The notes under the pieces were generated by a model. It worked only from the letters and a program-made list of their open reading frames with translations, had not been told where the DNA came from and ran no database searches. A stretch of 21,225 nucleotides of DNA from assembly GCA_035762565.1 (NCBI GenBank), contig DASTOJ010000116.1, forward strand, positions 1-21,225. Reading direction: 5' to 3'. Below, piece by piece: positions 7,518 to 15,343 of the stretch. Numbering within the stretch: position 1 is the first letter of the stretch; each line of letters opens with the position of its first letter. This stretch comes from AR5 sp035762565 (GTDB taxonomy: Bacteria > Methylomirabilota > Methylomirabilia > Rokubacteriales > CSP1-6). The position numbers were made by a program, and so were the translations under genes.

Positions 7518-7537
7518 GGCGCGAGCGAGCATAGCAT
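7507..7537. promoter_or_regulatory. Facing -10 elements and inverted repeat between the ZIP gene and gspE
   Basis: The minus strand carries extended -10 TGC-TATGCT (7536-7528) for the ZIP gene. The plus strand carries TATGCT (7507-7512, no TGn) 23 bases before the gspE ATG at 7536. The two are arms of an inverted repeat, ATGCTA (7508-7513) and TAGCAT (7532-7537), 18 bases apart. Each -10 lies in or beside the other gene's first codons. Sequence elements are seen; promoter and operator roles are inferred. Confidence 0.4.
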
Positions 7538-9230
7538 GGTCATTGCCTCTCCCCGGCCGCTGCTCGGCGCGATCCTCGTGCAGGAAGGCCTCACCACCCC
7601 CGACGTCGTCCAGCGGGCGCTCAAGCGCGCGCAGACGACGGGCGAGCTGATCGGCGAGGCGCTCATCGCGCTGGGCGCCGTCACCGAGGACGACGTCCTC
7701 CGCGCGCTTGCGCTGCAGCAGAACCTGCCCTACATGTGGCGCGAGGAGCTGCCGTCCTCGGTGCCCGTGCTCAAGAACGTCTCAGCCAAGTACCTGCGCG
7801 AGTCGCGCGTGTGCCCGCTCAGCATCGAGGGCAGCGTGCTGACGGTGGCCTCGGCCGATCCGCTCAACCCGATCGTCGCCGACGAGCTGCGGCAGGCGAC
7901 CGGCCTCACCGTGCGGGTCGTGGTGAGCTCGCCGGCCGGCATCCTCGAGGCCATCGACCGCACCTACGACGGCGCCGCCACGCCGCTGCAGCGGATCGTG
8001 GAGGGCATCGAGGAGGACGGCGGCGGCGAGGGCGACGAGGACGTCAACACCCTGCGCGACATGGCGTTCGAGGCCCCGGTGGTGCGGCTGGTCAACCTCC
8101 TCATCGAGAACGCGATCAGCGCCGAGGCCTCCGACATCCACATCGAGCCGTTCGAGGACACGCTGCGCATCCGCTACCGCGTCGACGGCATCCTCTACGA
8201 GCAGGAGTCGCCGCCCCGCCGCCTGCAGGCCGCCGTCACCTCCCGCATCAAGATCATGGCCGAGATGAACATCGCCGAGCGCCGGCTGCCGCAGGACGGG
8301 CGCATCCGGGTGACGCTGCACGGCCAGCGCGTCGACATCCGCGTGTCCACCATGCCGACCGTGCACGGCGAGTCGATCGTCATGCGGCTGCTGCAGCGGT
8401 CGAGCGTGTTCCTGCCGCTGGAGAAGCTGGGCTTTCCCCTCGACACGCTCAAGCGCTTCGACGCGCTCATCAAGCGCCCCCACGGCATCCTGCTGGTCAC
8501 CGGCCCCACCGGCTCGGGCAAGACGACGACGCTCTACGCCGCCCTCGACAAGATCAACGCGCCCGGCGTGAAGATCATCACGGTCGAGGATCCGGTCGAG
8601 TACCAGCTCAAGGGCGTGAACCAGATCCCCGTGAAGCCCAAGATCGGTCTCAGCTTCGCCCAGGGGCTGCGCCACATCGTCCGCCAGGACCCCGACGTCA
8701 TCCTGGTCGGCGAGATCCGGGATCTCGAGACGGCCGAGATCGCCATCCAGGCCTCGCTCACCGGCCACCTGGTCTTCTCCACGCTGCACACCAACGACGC
8801 GCCGGGCGCCATCACGCGCCTGCAAGACATGGGCGTGGAGCCGTACCTGGTCGCGTCGGTGCTGGAAGGCGTCCTCGCCCAGCGGCTCGTGCGGCGCATC
8901 TGCCCGTCGTGCCGGGTGCCCGACACGCCGTCGCAGGCCGACCTGGATCTGCTCGGCGTCAAGGGCCCGGTCGGCAACGTGCTCTGCCGGGGCAAGGGGT
9001 GCGACGAATGCCGGGGCACCGGCTACCGCGGCCGCTCGGGCATCTACGAGCTGTTCGTCATCGACGAGGACGCGCGCAGCCTGATGCTCCGCCGGGCCTC
9101 CACGCGTGACATCCGACAGCACGCCGTCCAGCGCGGGATGGTGACGCTGCGGATGGACGGCTGGAAGCGCGCGGTCGAGGGCGTCACCACGGTCGAGGAG
9201 ATCCTCCGGGTCACGCAGGAAGACGCCTGA
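7536..9230 (+). CDS. gspE: Type II secretion ATPase GspE
   Basis: Cytoplasmic hexameric ATPase that drives pseudopilus assembly. 564 residues. An N-terminal GspE/MshE-N type domain covers residues ~1-150 (LLGAILVQEGLTTPDVVQRA). The central ATPase has Walker A GPTGSGKTTT at 323-332, an Asp-box region (TVEDPVEYQL) and Walker B ILVGEIRD at 389-396. A zinc-binding tetracysteine follows at C456, C459, C489 and C492 (CPSC...CDEC), which is diagnostic of GspE/PilB-type rather than PilT-type ATPases. ATG 7536 is the first good start; only weak purine runs precede it. It is the first gene of the secretion operon and ends 3 bases before gspF. A PilB of a type IV pilus is the alternative, ruled out by the downstream gspG-K-L-M-C-D set. 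Confidence 0.95.
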   Translation: MVIASPRPLLGAILVQEGLTTPDVVQRALKRAQTTGELIGEALIALGAVTEDDVLRALALQQNLPYMWREELPSSVPVLKNVSAKYLRESRVCPLSIEGSVLTVASADPLNPIVADELRQATGLTVRVVVSSPAGILEAIDRTYDGAATPLQRIVEGIEEDGGGEGDEDVNTLRDMAFEAPVVRLVNLLIENAISAEASDIHIEPFEDTLRIRYRVDGILYEQESPPRRLQAAVTSRIKIMAEMNIAERRLPQDGRIRVTLHGQRVDIRVSTMPTVHGESIVMRLLQRSSVFLPLEKLGFPLDTLKRFDALIKRPHGILLVTGPTGSGKTTTLYAALDKINAPGVKIITVEDPVEYQLKGVNQIPVKPKIGLSFAQGLRHIVRQDPDVILVGEIRDLETAEIAIQASLTGHLVFSTLHTNDAPGAITRLQDMGVEPYLVASVLEGVLAQRLVRRICPSCRVPDTPSQADLDLLGVKGPVGNVLCRGKGCDECRGTGYRGRSGIYELFVIDEDARSLMLRRASTRDIRQHAVQRGMVTLRMDGWKRAVEGVTTVEEILRVTQEDA

Positions 9231-9233
9231 CGC

Positions 9234-10445
9234 ATGCCCGTCTTCACGTACCGGGCGGCGGACCGCCGGGGGCAGACCATCGACGGCGTCATGGAGGCGG
9301 CCGACGCCCGCGCGGTCGTCGAGCGCCTGCGCAAGGAAGCCTACTTCCCCGTCAAGGTCGCGGCCCAGGGCGAGCGCGCGCCCCTGCTGTCGCTGGGCGG
9401 CGGCTCCCGCGTCCGCCAGCGGGACCTGCTGGCGCTCACCCAGATGCTGGCGACGCTCTTCGAGGCGGGACTGCCGCTGGACCGCGCGCTGTCGATCCTG
9501 GAGGAGCTGGCGCCCTCGCCGCGCGTGCGCGCGATCGTCACCGACCTGCTGCGCAGCGTCCGCGGCGGCTCCTCGCTCAGCGAGGCGCTGGCCAAGCACC
9601 ATCCGCGCCCGTTCTCCCGCCTGTACATCAACATGGTGCGGGCCGGCGAGAAGGGCGGCGTGCTGGAGGTCTCCCTGCGCCGCCTGGCCGAATTCCTGGA
9701 AGCGCGGGCGGCGTTCAACGAGGCCCTGGTCTCCGCGCTCGCCTATCCGCTGGTGATCACCACGGTCGGCGCCGGCGCCATCGTGTTCCTCATGACGTTC
9801 GTCATCCCGCGCTTCGCCGTCATCTTCAGCGACCTCGGCCAGGCCGTTCCGCTGCCCACCCAGATCCTCCTGTCCGTCAGCGCGGGCCTGCAGGCCTACT
9901 GGTGGGTGGGGGCGACCGTGATCCTGGCCGCGGTGCTGACCTGGCGGATCTGGACCGGCACCCCGCAGGGCCGCGCCAGCTGGGACCAGTTCGTCCTGCG
10001 CCTGCCGATCGCCGGCCCGCTGGCCCTCCGGGTGGAGACCGCGCGCTTCGCGCGCACGCTCGGCACCATGCTCAAGAGCGGCGTGCCGGTGCTCGGCGCG
10101 ATGGCGGTGGTCGGCGACATGATGTCCAACCAGTCCGTCGGCGCCGCCGTGGGACGCGTCGCCGAGGGAGTCAAGCGCGGCGCCACCATCGCGGCGGGAA
10201 TGCGCGAGCACACCGCGTTCCCGGCGCTGGCGATGCACATGGTGCGGGTCGGCGAGGAGACGGGCCGGCTGGAGGAGATGCTGCTCAAGGTCGCCGACAC
10301 CTTCGAAAGCGACGTCCGCACGGAGCTCAAGCGTGTGCTCGGGTTGCTCGAGCCCGCCATCATCCTGGGCATGGGGGTCCTCGTGGCATTCATCGTCGTG
10401 GCGATGCTGCTCGCGATCTTCTCCATCAACGAGATCCCGCTGTGA
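9234..10445 (+). CDS. gspF: Type II secretion inner-membrane platform protein GspF
   Basis: Polytopic platform protein that couples GspE to the pseudopilus. 403 residues, the normal length. It begins with the family's MPVFTYRAADRRGQTIDGV. Two T2SSF cytoplasmic repeats (about 60-180 and 265-385) contain the glycine-rich turns GLPLDRALSILEE and GVPVLGAMAVVGD, and the paired MVRAGEKGGVLE and MVRVGEETGRLEE motifs. Membrane segments lie at about 172-197, 222-243 and 376-398. The ATG follows the gspE stop by 3 bases, and the stop overlaps the gspG start (GTGA), so translation is coupled on both sides. Confidence 0.95.
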   Translation: MPVFTYRAADRRGQTIDGVMEAADARAVVERLRKEAYFPVKVAAQGERAPLLSLGGGSRVRQRDLLALTQMLATLFEAGLPLDRALSILEELAPSPRVRAIVTDLLRSVRGGSSLSEALAKHHPRPFSRLYINMVRAGEKGGVLEVSLRRLAEFLEARAAFNEALVSALAYPLVITTVGAGAIVFLMTFVIPRFAVIFSDLGQAVPLPTQILLSVSAGLQAYWWVGATVILAAVLTWRIWTGTPQGRASWDQFVLRLPIAGPLALRVETARFARTLGTMLKSGVPVLGAMAVVGDMMSNQSVGAAVGRVAEGVKRGATIAAGMREHTAFPALAMHMVRVGEETGRLEEMLLKVADTFESDVRTELKRVLGLLEPAIILGMGVLVAFIVVAMLLAIFSINEIPL

Positions 10446-10873
10446 GGCGACCGCGGGGCGATCAGCGCGGATTCACGCTCATCGAGCTCCTCGTCGTCAT
10501 CATCGTCCTCGGGCTGCTGGTCGGGCTCGTGGGGCCGCGCCTCTTCGGCCGGGTCGGGCAATCCAAGCAGGCCGCGGCCAGGGCCCAGATCGAGCTGATC
10601 GGAGCGGGCCTCGACCAGTACCGGCTGGACGTCGGGTCGTATCCCAACACGTCGCAGGGGCTCGACGCGCTGCAGAAGAACCCCGGCGCGCAGAACTGGA
10701 ACGGCCCCTACCTCAAGAAGTCGGCGCCGAAGGACCCCTGGGGCAACCCGTACAAGTATCGCGCGCCAGGGCAGCAGGGCGAGTACGACCTCTGGTCGGA
10801 AGGGGCCGACGGTTCTCCCGGCGGCGAGGGCGAGAACAGCGACATCGTGTCATGGGACACCGAGCGGCGCTGA
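10442..10873 (+). CDS. gspG: Major pseudopilin GspG
   Basis: Main subunit of the periplasmic pseudopilus. 143 residues from GTG 10442, which overlaps the gspF stop. The class III prepilin signal is R9-G10/F11-T-L-I-E15, so cleavage falls after G10 and leaves N-methyl-Phe with Glu at +5, followed by the hydrophobic helix LLVVIIVLGLLVGLVGP. The family-specific C-domain is very clear: GSYPNTSQGLDAL, WNGPYLKK, PKDPWGNPYKY and the calcium-site loop ending GADGSPGGEGENSDIVSW. The gene overlaps gspH by 22 bases. Confidence 0.96.
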   Translation: MRRPRGDQRGFTLIELLVVIIVLGLLVGLVGPRLFGRVGQSKQAAARAQIELIGAGLDQYRLDVGSYPNTSQGLDALQKNPGAQNWNGPYLKKSAPKDPWGNPYKYRAPGQQGEYDLWSEGADGSPGGEGENSDIVSWDTERR

Positions 10874-11310
10874 CCTGCCGCCGCGGCTTCACGCTCCTCG
10901 AGCTGGTGGTCACGCTGTCCGTCCTCGCCCTGGCGGTGGGCGTGGCCGTCCCCACCATCGCCCGCTCCACCGAGGCGGTCCGGCTGCGGGCCGACGTCGC
11001 CGGCTTCTCGGCGCTGCTGCGGCACGCGCGCGAGCGGGCGATCGTCACGCGCACCAGCCAGGCGGTCGTGGTGGACCCCGCGGGCCGGCGCGTGAGCCTC
11101 GTGGCCGGTGGTCCCCAGGGGGAGGTGCGCGAGACCCGCGCGCTGCCCGAGCGGCTCATCGTCGAGGCCGAGCCTCCGCCGGCGCTCGTCGTGCGCTTCG
11201 AGCCCCAGGGCGGCTCGAGCGGCGGCGACTTTCGCCTCACCTCGGGCCGGGTCGTCTATCGCGTCACCGTCGATGCGCTCACCGGTCGCGTGCGGAGCAA
11301 CCGTCTATGA
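10852..11310 (+). CDS. gspH: Minor pseudopilin GspH
   Basis: Minor pseudopilin that caps or joins the pseudopilus tip to GspG. 152 residues from ATG 10852, chosen because it leaves an 11-residue basic leader before G12/F13-T-L-L-E17. The mature helix is LELVVTLSVLALAVGVAVPTI. The rest fits the GspH domain (FSALLRHARERAIVTRTSQAVVVDPAGR). The start lies inside gspG (22-base overlap in another frame) and the stop overlaps gspI (ATGA). H rather than another minor pseudopilin is called from length, the GspH-domain pattern and position between G and I. Confidence 0.88.
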   Translation: MGHRAALTCRRGFTLLELVVTLSVLALAVGVAVPTIARSTEAVRLRADVAGFSALLRHARERAIVTRTSQAVVVDPAGRRVSLVAGGPQGEVRETRALPERLIVEAEPPPALVVRFEPQGGSSGGDFRLTSGRVVYRVTVDALTGRVRSNRL

Positions 11311-11705
11311 GCCGGCAGCGCGGCTTCACGCTCATCGAGGTGCTGGTGGCCTTCGCGGTGCTCAGCCTCACCGTGGTCGTCGCCGTCCAGGGCTTCGCCC
11401 AGGGGCTGCGCCTGCTCAAGCTCTCCGGCGACCACCAGCACGCCATCCTCATCGCCGACCAGAAAGCGCGCGAGGTCGTGCTCCCCAAGGAAGGCCGCGA
11501 GGAGGGCTCCGAGGGCGCCTTCGCGTGGGCGCGCACCACCCGGCCCCTGCCCGCGCCCGACCTGGAGGTGCCCGGCCGGGCGCCCCGGTGGCACGTGTAC
11601 GAGATCGACGTGCAGGTCGCGTGGGGCGACGGCCGGCGCGCGGTGGGCGTGACCACGCTGCGCACCGTCTCCGAGGCCGAGCAGCAGGAGGCCGCCCGCC
11701 GATGA
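11307..11705 (+). CDS. gspI: Minor pseudopilin GspI
   Basis: Tip pseudopilin thought to nucleate assembly with J and K. 132 residues, usual for GspI. It has a very short leader with cleavage at G6/F7-T-L-I-E11, followed by VLVAFAVLSLTVVVAVQGF. The mature protein has the expected DQKAREVVL segment after the helix and a beta-rich end (YEIDVQVAWGDGRRAVGVTTL). ATGA overlaps at both ends couple it to gspH and gspJ. Identity rests on size, the leader and the H-I-J-K order. Confidence 0.9.
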   Translation: MSRQRGFTLIEVLVAFAVLSLTVVVAVQGFAQGLRLLKLSGDHQHAILIADQKAREVVLPKEGREEGSEGAFAWARTTRPLPAPDLEVPGRAPRWHVYEIDVQVAWGDGRRAVGVTTLRTVSEAEQQEAARR

Positions 11706-12331
11706 GCCGCCCCGCGCGGGACGCGCGCGGCTTCACGCTGCTCGAGCTGCTGATCGCGCTGGCGATCGTCGGCGCCCTGGTGGCGATCGCCTTCGGCGGG
11801 CTGCGGGTGGCGGTGGCCTCGTGGCGGCAGGGCGAGGACCGGGCCGAGGCCCACCAGCACGTGCGCAGCATCGCGCTCATCCTGGGCCGCGCGATCTCCG
11901 CGGCCTACCCGTATCGGGCCTCGCGCAGCGACGGGCCGGACCCGGTCGTGCTGTTCGCGGGGACGCAGACGCGGCTGGAGTTCGTGACCCAGGCCACGCC
12001 CTTCCCGGACGCGGTCCCGATCGCGTTCACCGCGGTGGTCCTGAGCTTCGACGCCAGCGGAGAGCCCGGGCTGGTCATTCGCCAGCGCGCCCTGCCCAAC
12101 CGGCAACCGTTCAGGGACGCGGCGGTCGTCTATCGCGATCCCAGCGTCAGCACGCTCAAGCTCGCCTACCTCGACGAGGGCGGCGCCTGGAAGGACGCCT
12201 GGGACGGCGCCGAGGCCAGGGCGGCCCCGCGCGCGGTCCGGGTCACGGTCGGCACCTCCCACAATGGCCGCACCCAGGAGCTGCCGCCCCTGACCGTCTC
12301 CTTGCGGACGGCGCCGCCGCAGCAGCCATGA
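11702..12331 (+). CDS. gspJ: Minor pseudopilin GspJ
   Basis: Tip pseudopilin of the I-J-K complex. 209 residues, typical of GspJ. Leader cleavage is at G10/F11-T-L-L-E15, with helix LLIALAIVGALVAIAFGGLR. The body has the family's alternation of strands ending in RAVRVTV and a C-terminal LPPLTVSLRTAPP. ATGA overlaps join it to gspI upstream and gspK downstream. The alternative, a generic prepilin-cleavage protein, is unlikely given the operon position. Confidence 0.9.
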   Translation: MSRPARDARGFTLLELLIALAIVGALVAIAFGGLRVAVASWRQGEDRAEAHQHVRSIALILGRAISAAYPYRASRSDGPDPVVLFAGTQTRLEFVTQATPFPDAVPIAFTAVVLSFDASGEPGLVIRQRALPNRQPFRDAAVVYRDPSVSTLKLAYLDEGGAWKDAWDGAEARAAPRAVRVTVGTSHNGRTQELPPLTVSLRTAPPQQP

Positions 12332-13296
12332 GACCCGGGAGGGCCGACGTCGATCAGCGGGGCTTCGCGCTCGTCGCGGTGCTGCTGGTGCTCGCCTTCG
12401 TCGCGGTCATCGGCGCCGAGTTCGCCTACTCGATGCGGCTGGAGGCCACCGCCGCCCGCGTATACAAGGAGACGCTGATCGCGACCCACCTGGCCGAGGC
12501 CGGGCTGGAGCAGGCGATCCGCGAGATCGCCGCCGACTTCGCCTTCGTCGGCGTGGGCGACGACAAGGACCCAGGCGCCGACGCGGAGTGTCCGATCGTG
12601 TTCTACGGCCGCAGCCGGGCGCCTCTCAAGCGACTGCCCCACAAGCAGGTGACGCTGGGAGCCGGCCAGTTCAGCTACTGCATCAGCGACGAGGCCGCGC
12701 GGATCAACCTCAACTTCGCGCCCCCGGACCGGGTGTCACGGCTGCTGGAGGCGATCGGCATCGAGCGCGAGGACCGGGACATCGTGGTGGCCAGCCTGCA
12801 GGACTGGCGCGACCCCAACGACGAATACCGGCTCAACGGCGCCGAGAGCGAGGACACCTACCTCAAGCGGCCGGTACCCTATCGCGCCAAGAACGCCAAC
12901 CTGGACTCGCTCGCCGAGCTGATCCAGATCAAGGGCATCACCCCGAAGGTGCTGGACGGCCTGGAAGGCCGGCGGGGCCTGGCCGCCCTGGCGACCGTGA
13001 AGACGCCCTCGCCCGGCCTGATCAACATCAACACGGTCGGCCGCGAGGTGCTGCGGGCGCTCGGCTTCGCGGACGCTGAATTCATCGAGATCGAGCAGTC
13101 GCGCCGGCAGGCGCCCCTATCCTCCGTGGGCCGCTTCACGAATCGCGGCCTGACGTTCACCAGCAACACCTTTCGGATCGAGGCCCTGGGGCTGGTGGAC
13201 GGCCAGGTCCGGGCCCGGCTGACGGCGATCGTGCAAAGGGGCCAGGGCACCGGCGGCGAGAGCGTGGTCGTCGTCGAGTGGTCCGGTGTGCGGTGA
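12328..13296 (+). CDS. gspK: Minor pseudopilin GspK
   Basis: Largest minor pseudopilin, forming the tip of the I-J-K complex. 322 residues. The leader cleaves at G12/F13-A-L-V-A17: the residue at +5 is Ala, and GspK is the one pseudopilin that normally lacks Glu5. Family blocks are SDEAARINLNF, the helical insert with LQDWRDPNDEYRLNGAE, the GITPKVLDGLEG region and LININTVGREVLRALGF. It overlaps gspJ by ATGA. The TGA stop (13294-13296) sits in the first unit of a 15-bp tandem repeat, whose second unit gives another in-frame TGA at 13309. Confidence 0.94.
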   Translation: MRPGRADVDQRGFALVAVLLVLAFVAVIGAEFAYSMRLEATAARVYKETLIATHLAEAGLEQAIREIAADFAFVGVGDDKDPGADAECPIVFYGRSRAPLKRLPHKQVTLGAGQFSYCISDEAARINLNFAPPDRVSRLLEAIGIEREDRDIVVASLQDWRDPNDEYRLNGAESEDTYLKRPVPYRAKNANLDSLAELIQIKGITPKVLDGLEGRRGLAALATVKTPSPGLININTVGREVLRALGFADAEFIEIEQSRRQAPLSSVGRFTNRGLTFTSNTFRIEALGLVDGQVRARLTAIVQRGQGTGGESVVVVEWSGVR

Positions 13297-13321
13297 CCGG
13301 TGGTTTGGTGACCCGTGGTTT
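13292..13321 (+). repeat. 15-bp tandem duplication across the gspK stop codon
   Basis: 13292-13306 and 13307-13321 are two adjacent 15-base units (ggtgaccggtggttt and ggtgacccgtggttt) that differ at one base. Each contains TGA in the gspK frame, so the gene has two in-frame stops five codons apart. Confidence 0.85.
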
Positions 13322-13347
13322 CCGCTAGGCGGCCCGCGGGTTTAGCG

Positions 13348-13355
13348 TTTAATCT
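13348..13355 (+). promoter_or_regulatory. Possible internal -10 element before gspL
   Basis: The only real gap in the secretion operon (65 bases) contains TTTAATCT. TAATCT (13350-13355) or TTTAAT (13348-13353) can serve as a -10, ending 6-8 bases before the gspL ATG at 13362. No Shine-Dalgarno precedes that ATG. This suggests a separate, leaderless start for L-M-C-D; function inferred. Confidence 0.35.
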
Positions 13356-13361
13356 GCTGCC

Positions 13362-14777
13362 ATGAAGGTCAGTCTCGCCGGCCTGTCCCCTGTCCGCCTG
13401 GGCGTGGCCCTGCTCAACGACCGGCTGGCCGTCGCGGCGCTGACCGGCGAGCGGGTCGAAACGTTCACGATCGCCAGCGAGGATCCGGCCGCCACGTTGC
13501 GTGAGGAGCTGACCAACCGGGGGCTGGCGCCCCGCGTGGTGGCGCTGGCGCTGGCGCGCGCCGCGGTTTTCGTGCGGCCGATGGAATTGCCCGCGGTCGG
13601 CGGGGACATGCGCGAGATGGTCCGGCTCAACCTCGACGGACACCTGCCGGTTGCCGGCGACGACACCGCGTTCGACTTCGTGCCGCTGCCGGCCGAGGCC
13701 AAGGGCGCCCTGCGCGAGGAAGCGCTGCACCGCCTGCTCGTCGTGGCCGCCGAGCCGCGTATCGTCGAGGCGGCACTGCGGCTCGCCGAGGAGGCGCGCC
13801 TGCGGCCGGTCTCGCTCACCGTCGCCGCGCACGACCTGGTGGCGCTCGTCCAACCCCGGCGCGGCCAGCGCGTGGTGTGGCTGCATCGCACGGGCCCGAC
13901 GACCGACGTGCTCTGCCTGCTCGGCTCCGCACTGGTGCTGAGCCGCTCGGTGCCAGCGGCCGACGACGCTGGTGTGGCGGACGAGGTCCGCCGCTCGCTG
14001 GCGGTGGTGCGCTGGCGGGAATGCGACGCGATCTGGGTCTCAGGCGACCTCGGCCTGGACGCGCCCGCGCTCGCCGCGCTCGGTGCCCCCGTCGTCGTGC
14101 CGCCCTACACGCGCGCGGCGCAGGCCCGCCTGGCGACGCTGCCGGCCGAGGACCGCGGCGCGCACGAGCTGGCCCTGGCCGTGGCGGCGGCGCGGCGCGG
14201 ACGCGCCTTGGATCTGCTGCCGGCCGGCGTGCGGCCTCGCCGGCTCACCCGCGCGCAGGGCCTCACGCTCACGGTCGCCGCCGGCACCGCACTGCTGCTC
14301 GTCACCGCCCTGCTGGTGCCGGGCTATCGCGAGCAGCGCCATCTCAGCCGGATCAACGCCCAGATCGCGCGCCTCGACTCCGAGGTACGCGCCACGGAGC
14401 GCCTGGCGCGCGAGGTCGAGCGCAAGCGCAAGCTGCTCACGACCGTCACCGGCCTCGAGGCCGGCGCCCTCCGCCCGCTGCCGGTGCTGCGTGAGCTGAC
14501 CGACCTGCTGCCGAACGACACCTGGCTCACCACGCTGTCCCTCGACCCCAAGGGGGTCGAGCTGACGGGCCAGGCGGCGGCGGCGAGCGCGCTGATTCCG
14601 CTGCTCGAGAACTCGCCGCGGCTCGAGCGGGTCGAGTTCTCGTCGCCCGTGACGCGGGGGCGCGACAAGGAACAGTTCAGGATCCGCGCCGCCTGGGAAG
14701 CCGGGGTCACCCCGACCACCGGCCCGGCCCCCGCATCCGGGCCTGCGCCGCGGCCGGGCGGAGCGCCGCGCTCATGA
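13362..14777 (+). CDS. gspL: Type II secretion platform protein GspL (PilM-like and PilN-like halves)
   Basis: Bitopic inner-membrane protein that anchors GspE to the platform. 471 residues. Residues ~1-290 form an actin-like (PilM/GspL) cytoplasmic domain, poorly conserved but with VVALALARAAVFVRPMELPA in the expected place. A single membrane helix lies at about 301-321 (LTLTVAAGTALLLVTALLVP). It is followed by a coiled-coil stretch (QIARLDSEVRATERLAREVE) and a PilN-like ferredoxin fold (LRELTDLLPNDTWLTTLSL, VELTGQAAAASALIPLLE). A Pro/Ala/Gly tail ends it. It overlaps gspM by ATGA and follows gspK by 65 bases. A fused PilM-PilN is the structural equivalent of GspL, and the neighbours fix the name. 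Confidence 0.85.
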   Translation: MKVSLAGLSPVRLGVALLNDRLAVAALTGERVETFTIASEDPAATLREELTNRGLAPRVVALALARAAVFVRPMELPAVGGDMREMVRLNLDGHLPVAGDDTAFDFVPLPAEAKGALREEALHRLLVVAAEPRIVEAALRLAEEARLRPVSLTVAAHDLVALVQPRRGQRVVWLHRTGPTTDVLCLLGSALVLSRSVPAADDAGVADEVRRSLAVVRWRECDAIWVSGDLGLDAPALAALGAPVVVPPYTRAAQARLATLPAEDRGAHELALAVAAARRGRALDLLPAGVRPRRLTRAQGLTLTVAAGTALLLVTALLVPGYREQRHLSRINAQIARLDSEVRATERLAREVERKRKLLTTVTGLEAGALRPLPVLRELTDLLPNDTWLTTLSLDPKGVELTGQAAAASALIPLLENSPRLERVEFSSPVTRGRDKEQFRIRAAWEAGVTPTTGPAPASGPAPRPGGAPRS

Positions 14778-15343
14778 TCGGCGCGCTCTCGGGCCGGGAG
14801 CGAAGGTTCGTCGTGCTCGGGACGCTGGGGCTGATGCTCGTCCTCGGCTGGACGTTCGTCGTGCAGCCGCTGGCCGACAGCCAGCGGCTCACGGCCGAGC
14901 TGGTGCCGAGCCGCTCGCAGGTGTTGGCTCGCCGCCTCGACTTGCTCGCCCGCAAAGACACCATCGCCAGGGACCTCGAGACGGCGAACGCGGACCTGGC
15001 GCGCGTGTCGGCCCGGTTTCTGACCGAGGCCGCCCCGGCGGTGGCGGCCTCCGAGCTGCAGAACCTCACCAAGGAGATGGCGGCCCAGGCCAACACCGAG
15101 ATTCGCAGCGAGCGCATCCTGCCCCCGGTGGAGCGCGGCGAGCTGCTCGAAATCCCCGTGGAGATCGCGGTGTCGGGGGAGATCCGCCAGCTCGTGGACC
15201 TCCTGACCAGGCTGGAGGGCACACAGAAATTGTTGACGGTTCAGGATCTGCGCGTGAGAGTAGTGAACGTCAGCCAACCCAAGGAACTGCTCGCGACCCT
15301 GACCGTCTCCGGGTTCATCCTGCCCGGAAAGTCGAAGGCGTGA
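14774..15343 (+). CDS. gspM: Type II secretion protein GspM (PilO-like)
   Basis: Inner-membrane partner of GspL. 189 residues: short cytoplasmic N-terminus (SGRERR), one membrane helix at about 12-30, a coiled-coil region (~35-85, SQVLARRLDLLARKDTIARD) and a ferredoxin-like periplasmic domain (LEIPVEIAVSGEIRQLVDLL, LRVRVVNVSQPKELLATLTV). This is the PilO/GspM architecture. It overlaps gspL by ATGA and its TGA shares one base with the next ATG (TGATG). The sequence is weakly conserved, as is normal for GspM, so position and topology carry much of the call. Confidence 0.82.
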   Translation: MIGALSGRERRFVVLGTLGLMLVLGWTFVVQPLADSQRLTAELVPSRSQVLARRLDLLARKDTIARDLETANADLARVSARFLTEAAPAVAASELQNLTKEMAAQANTEIRSERILPPVERGELLEIPVEIAVSGEIRQLVDLLTRLEGTQKLLTVQDLRVRVVNVSQPKELLATLTVSGFILPGKSKA

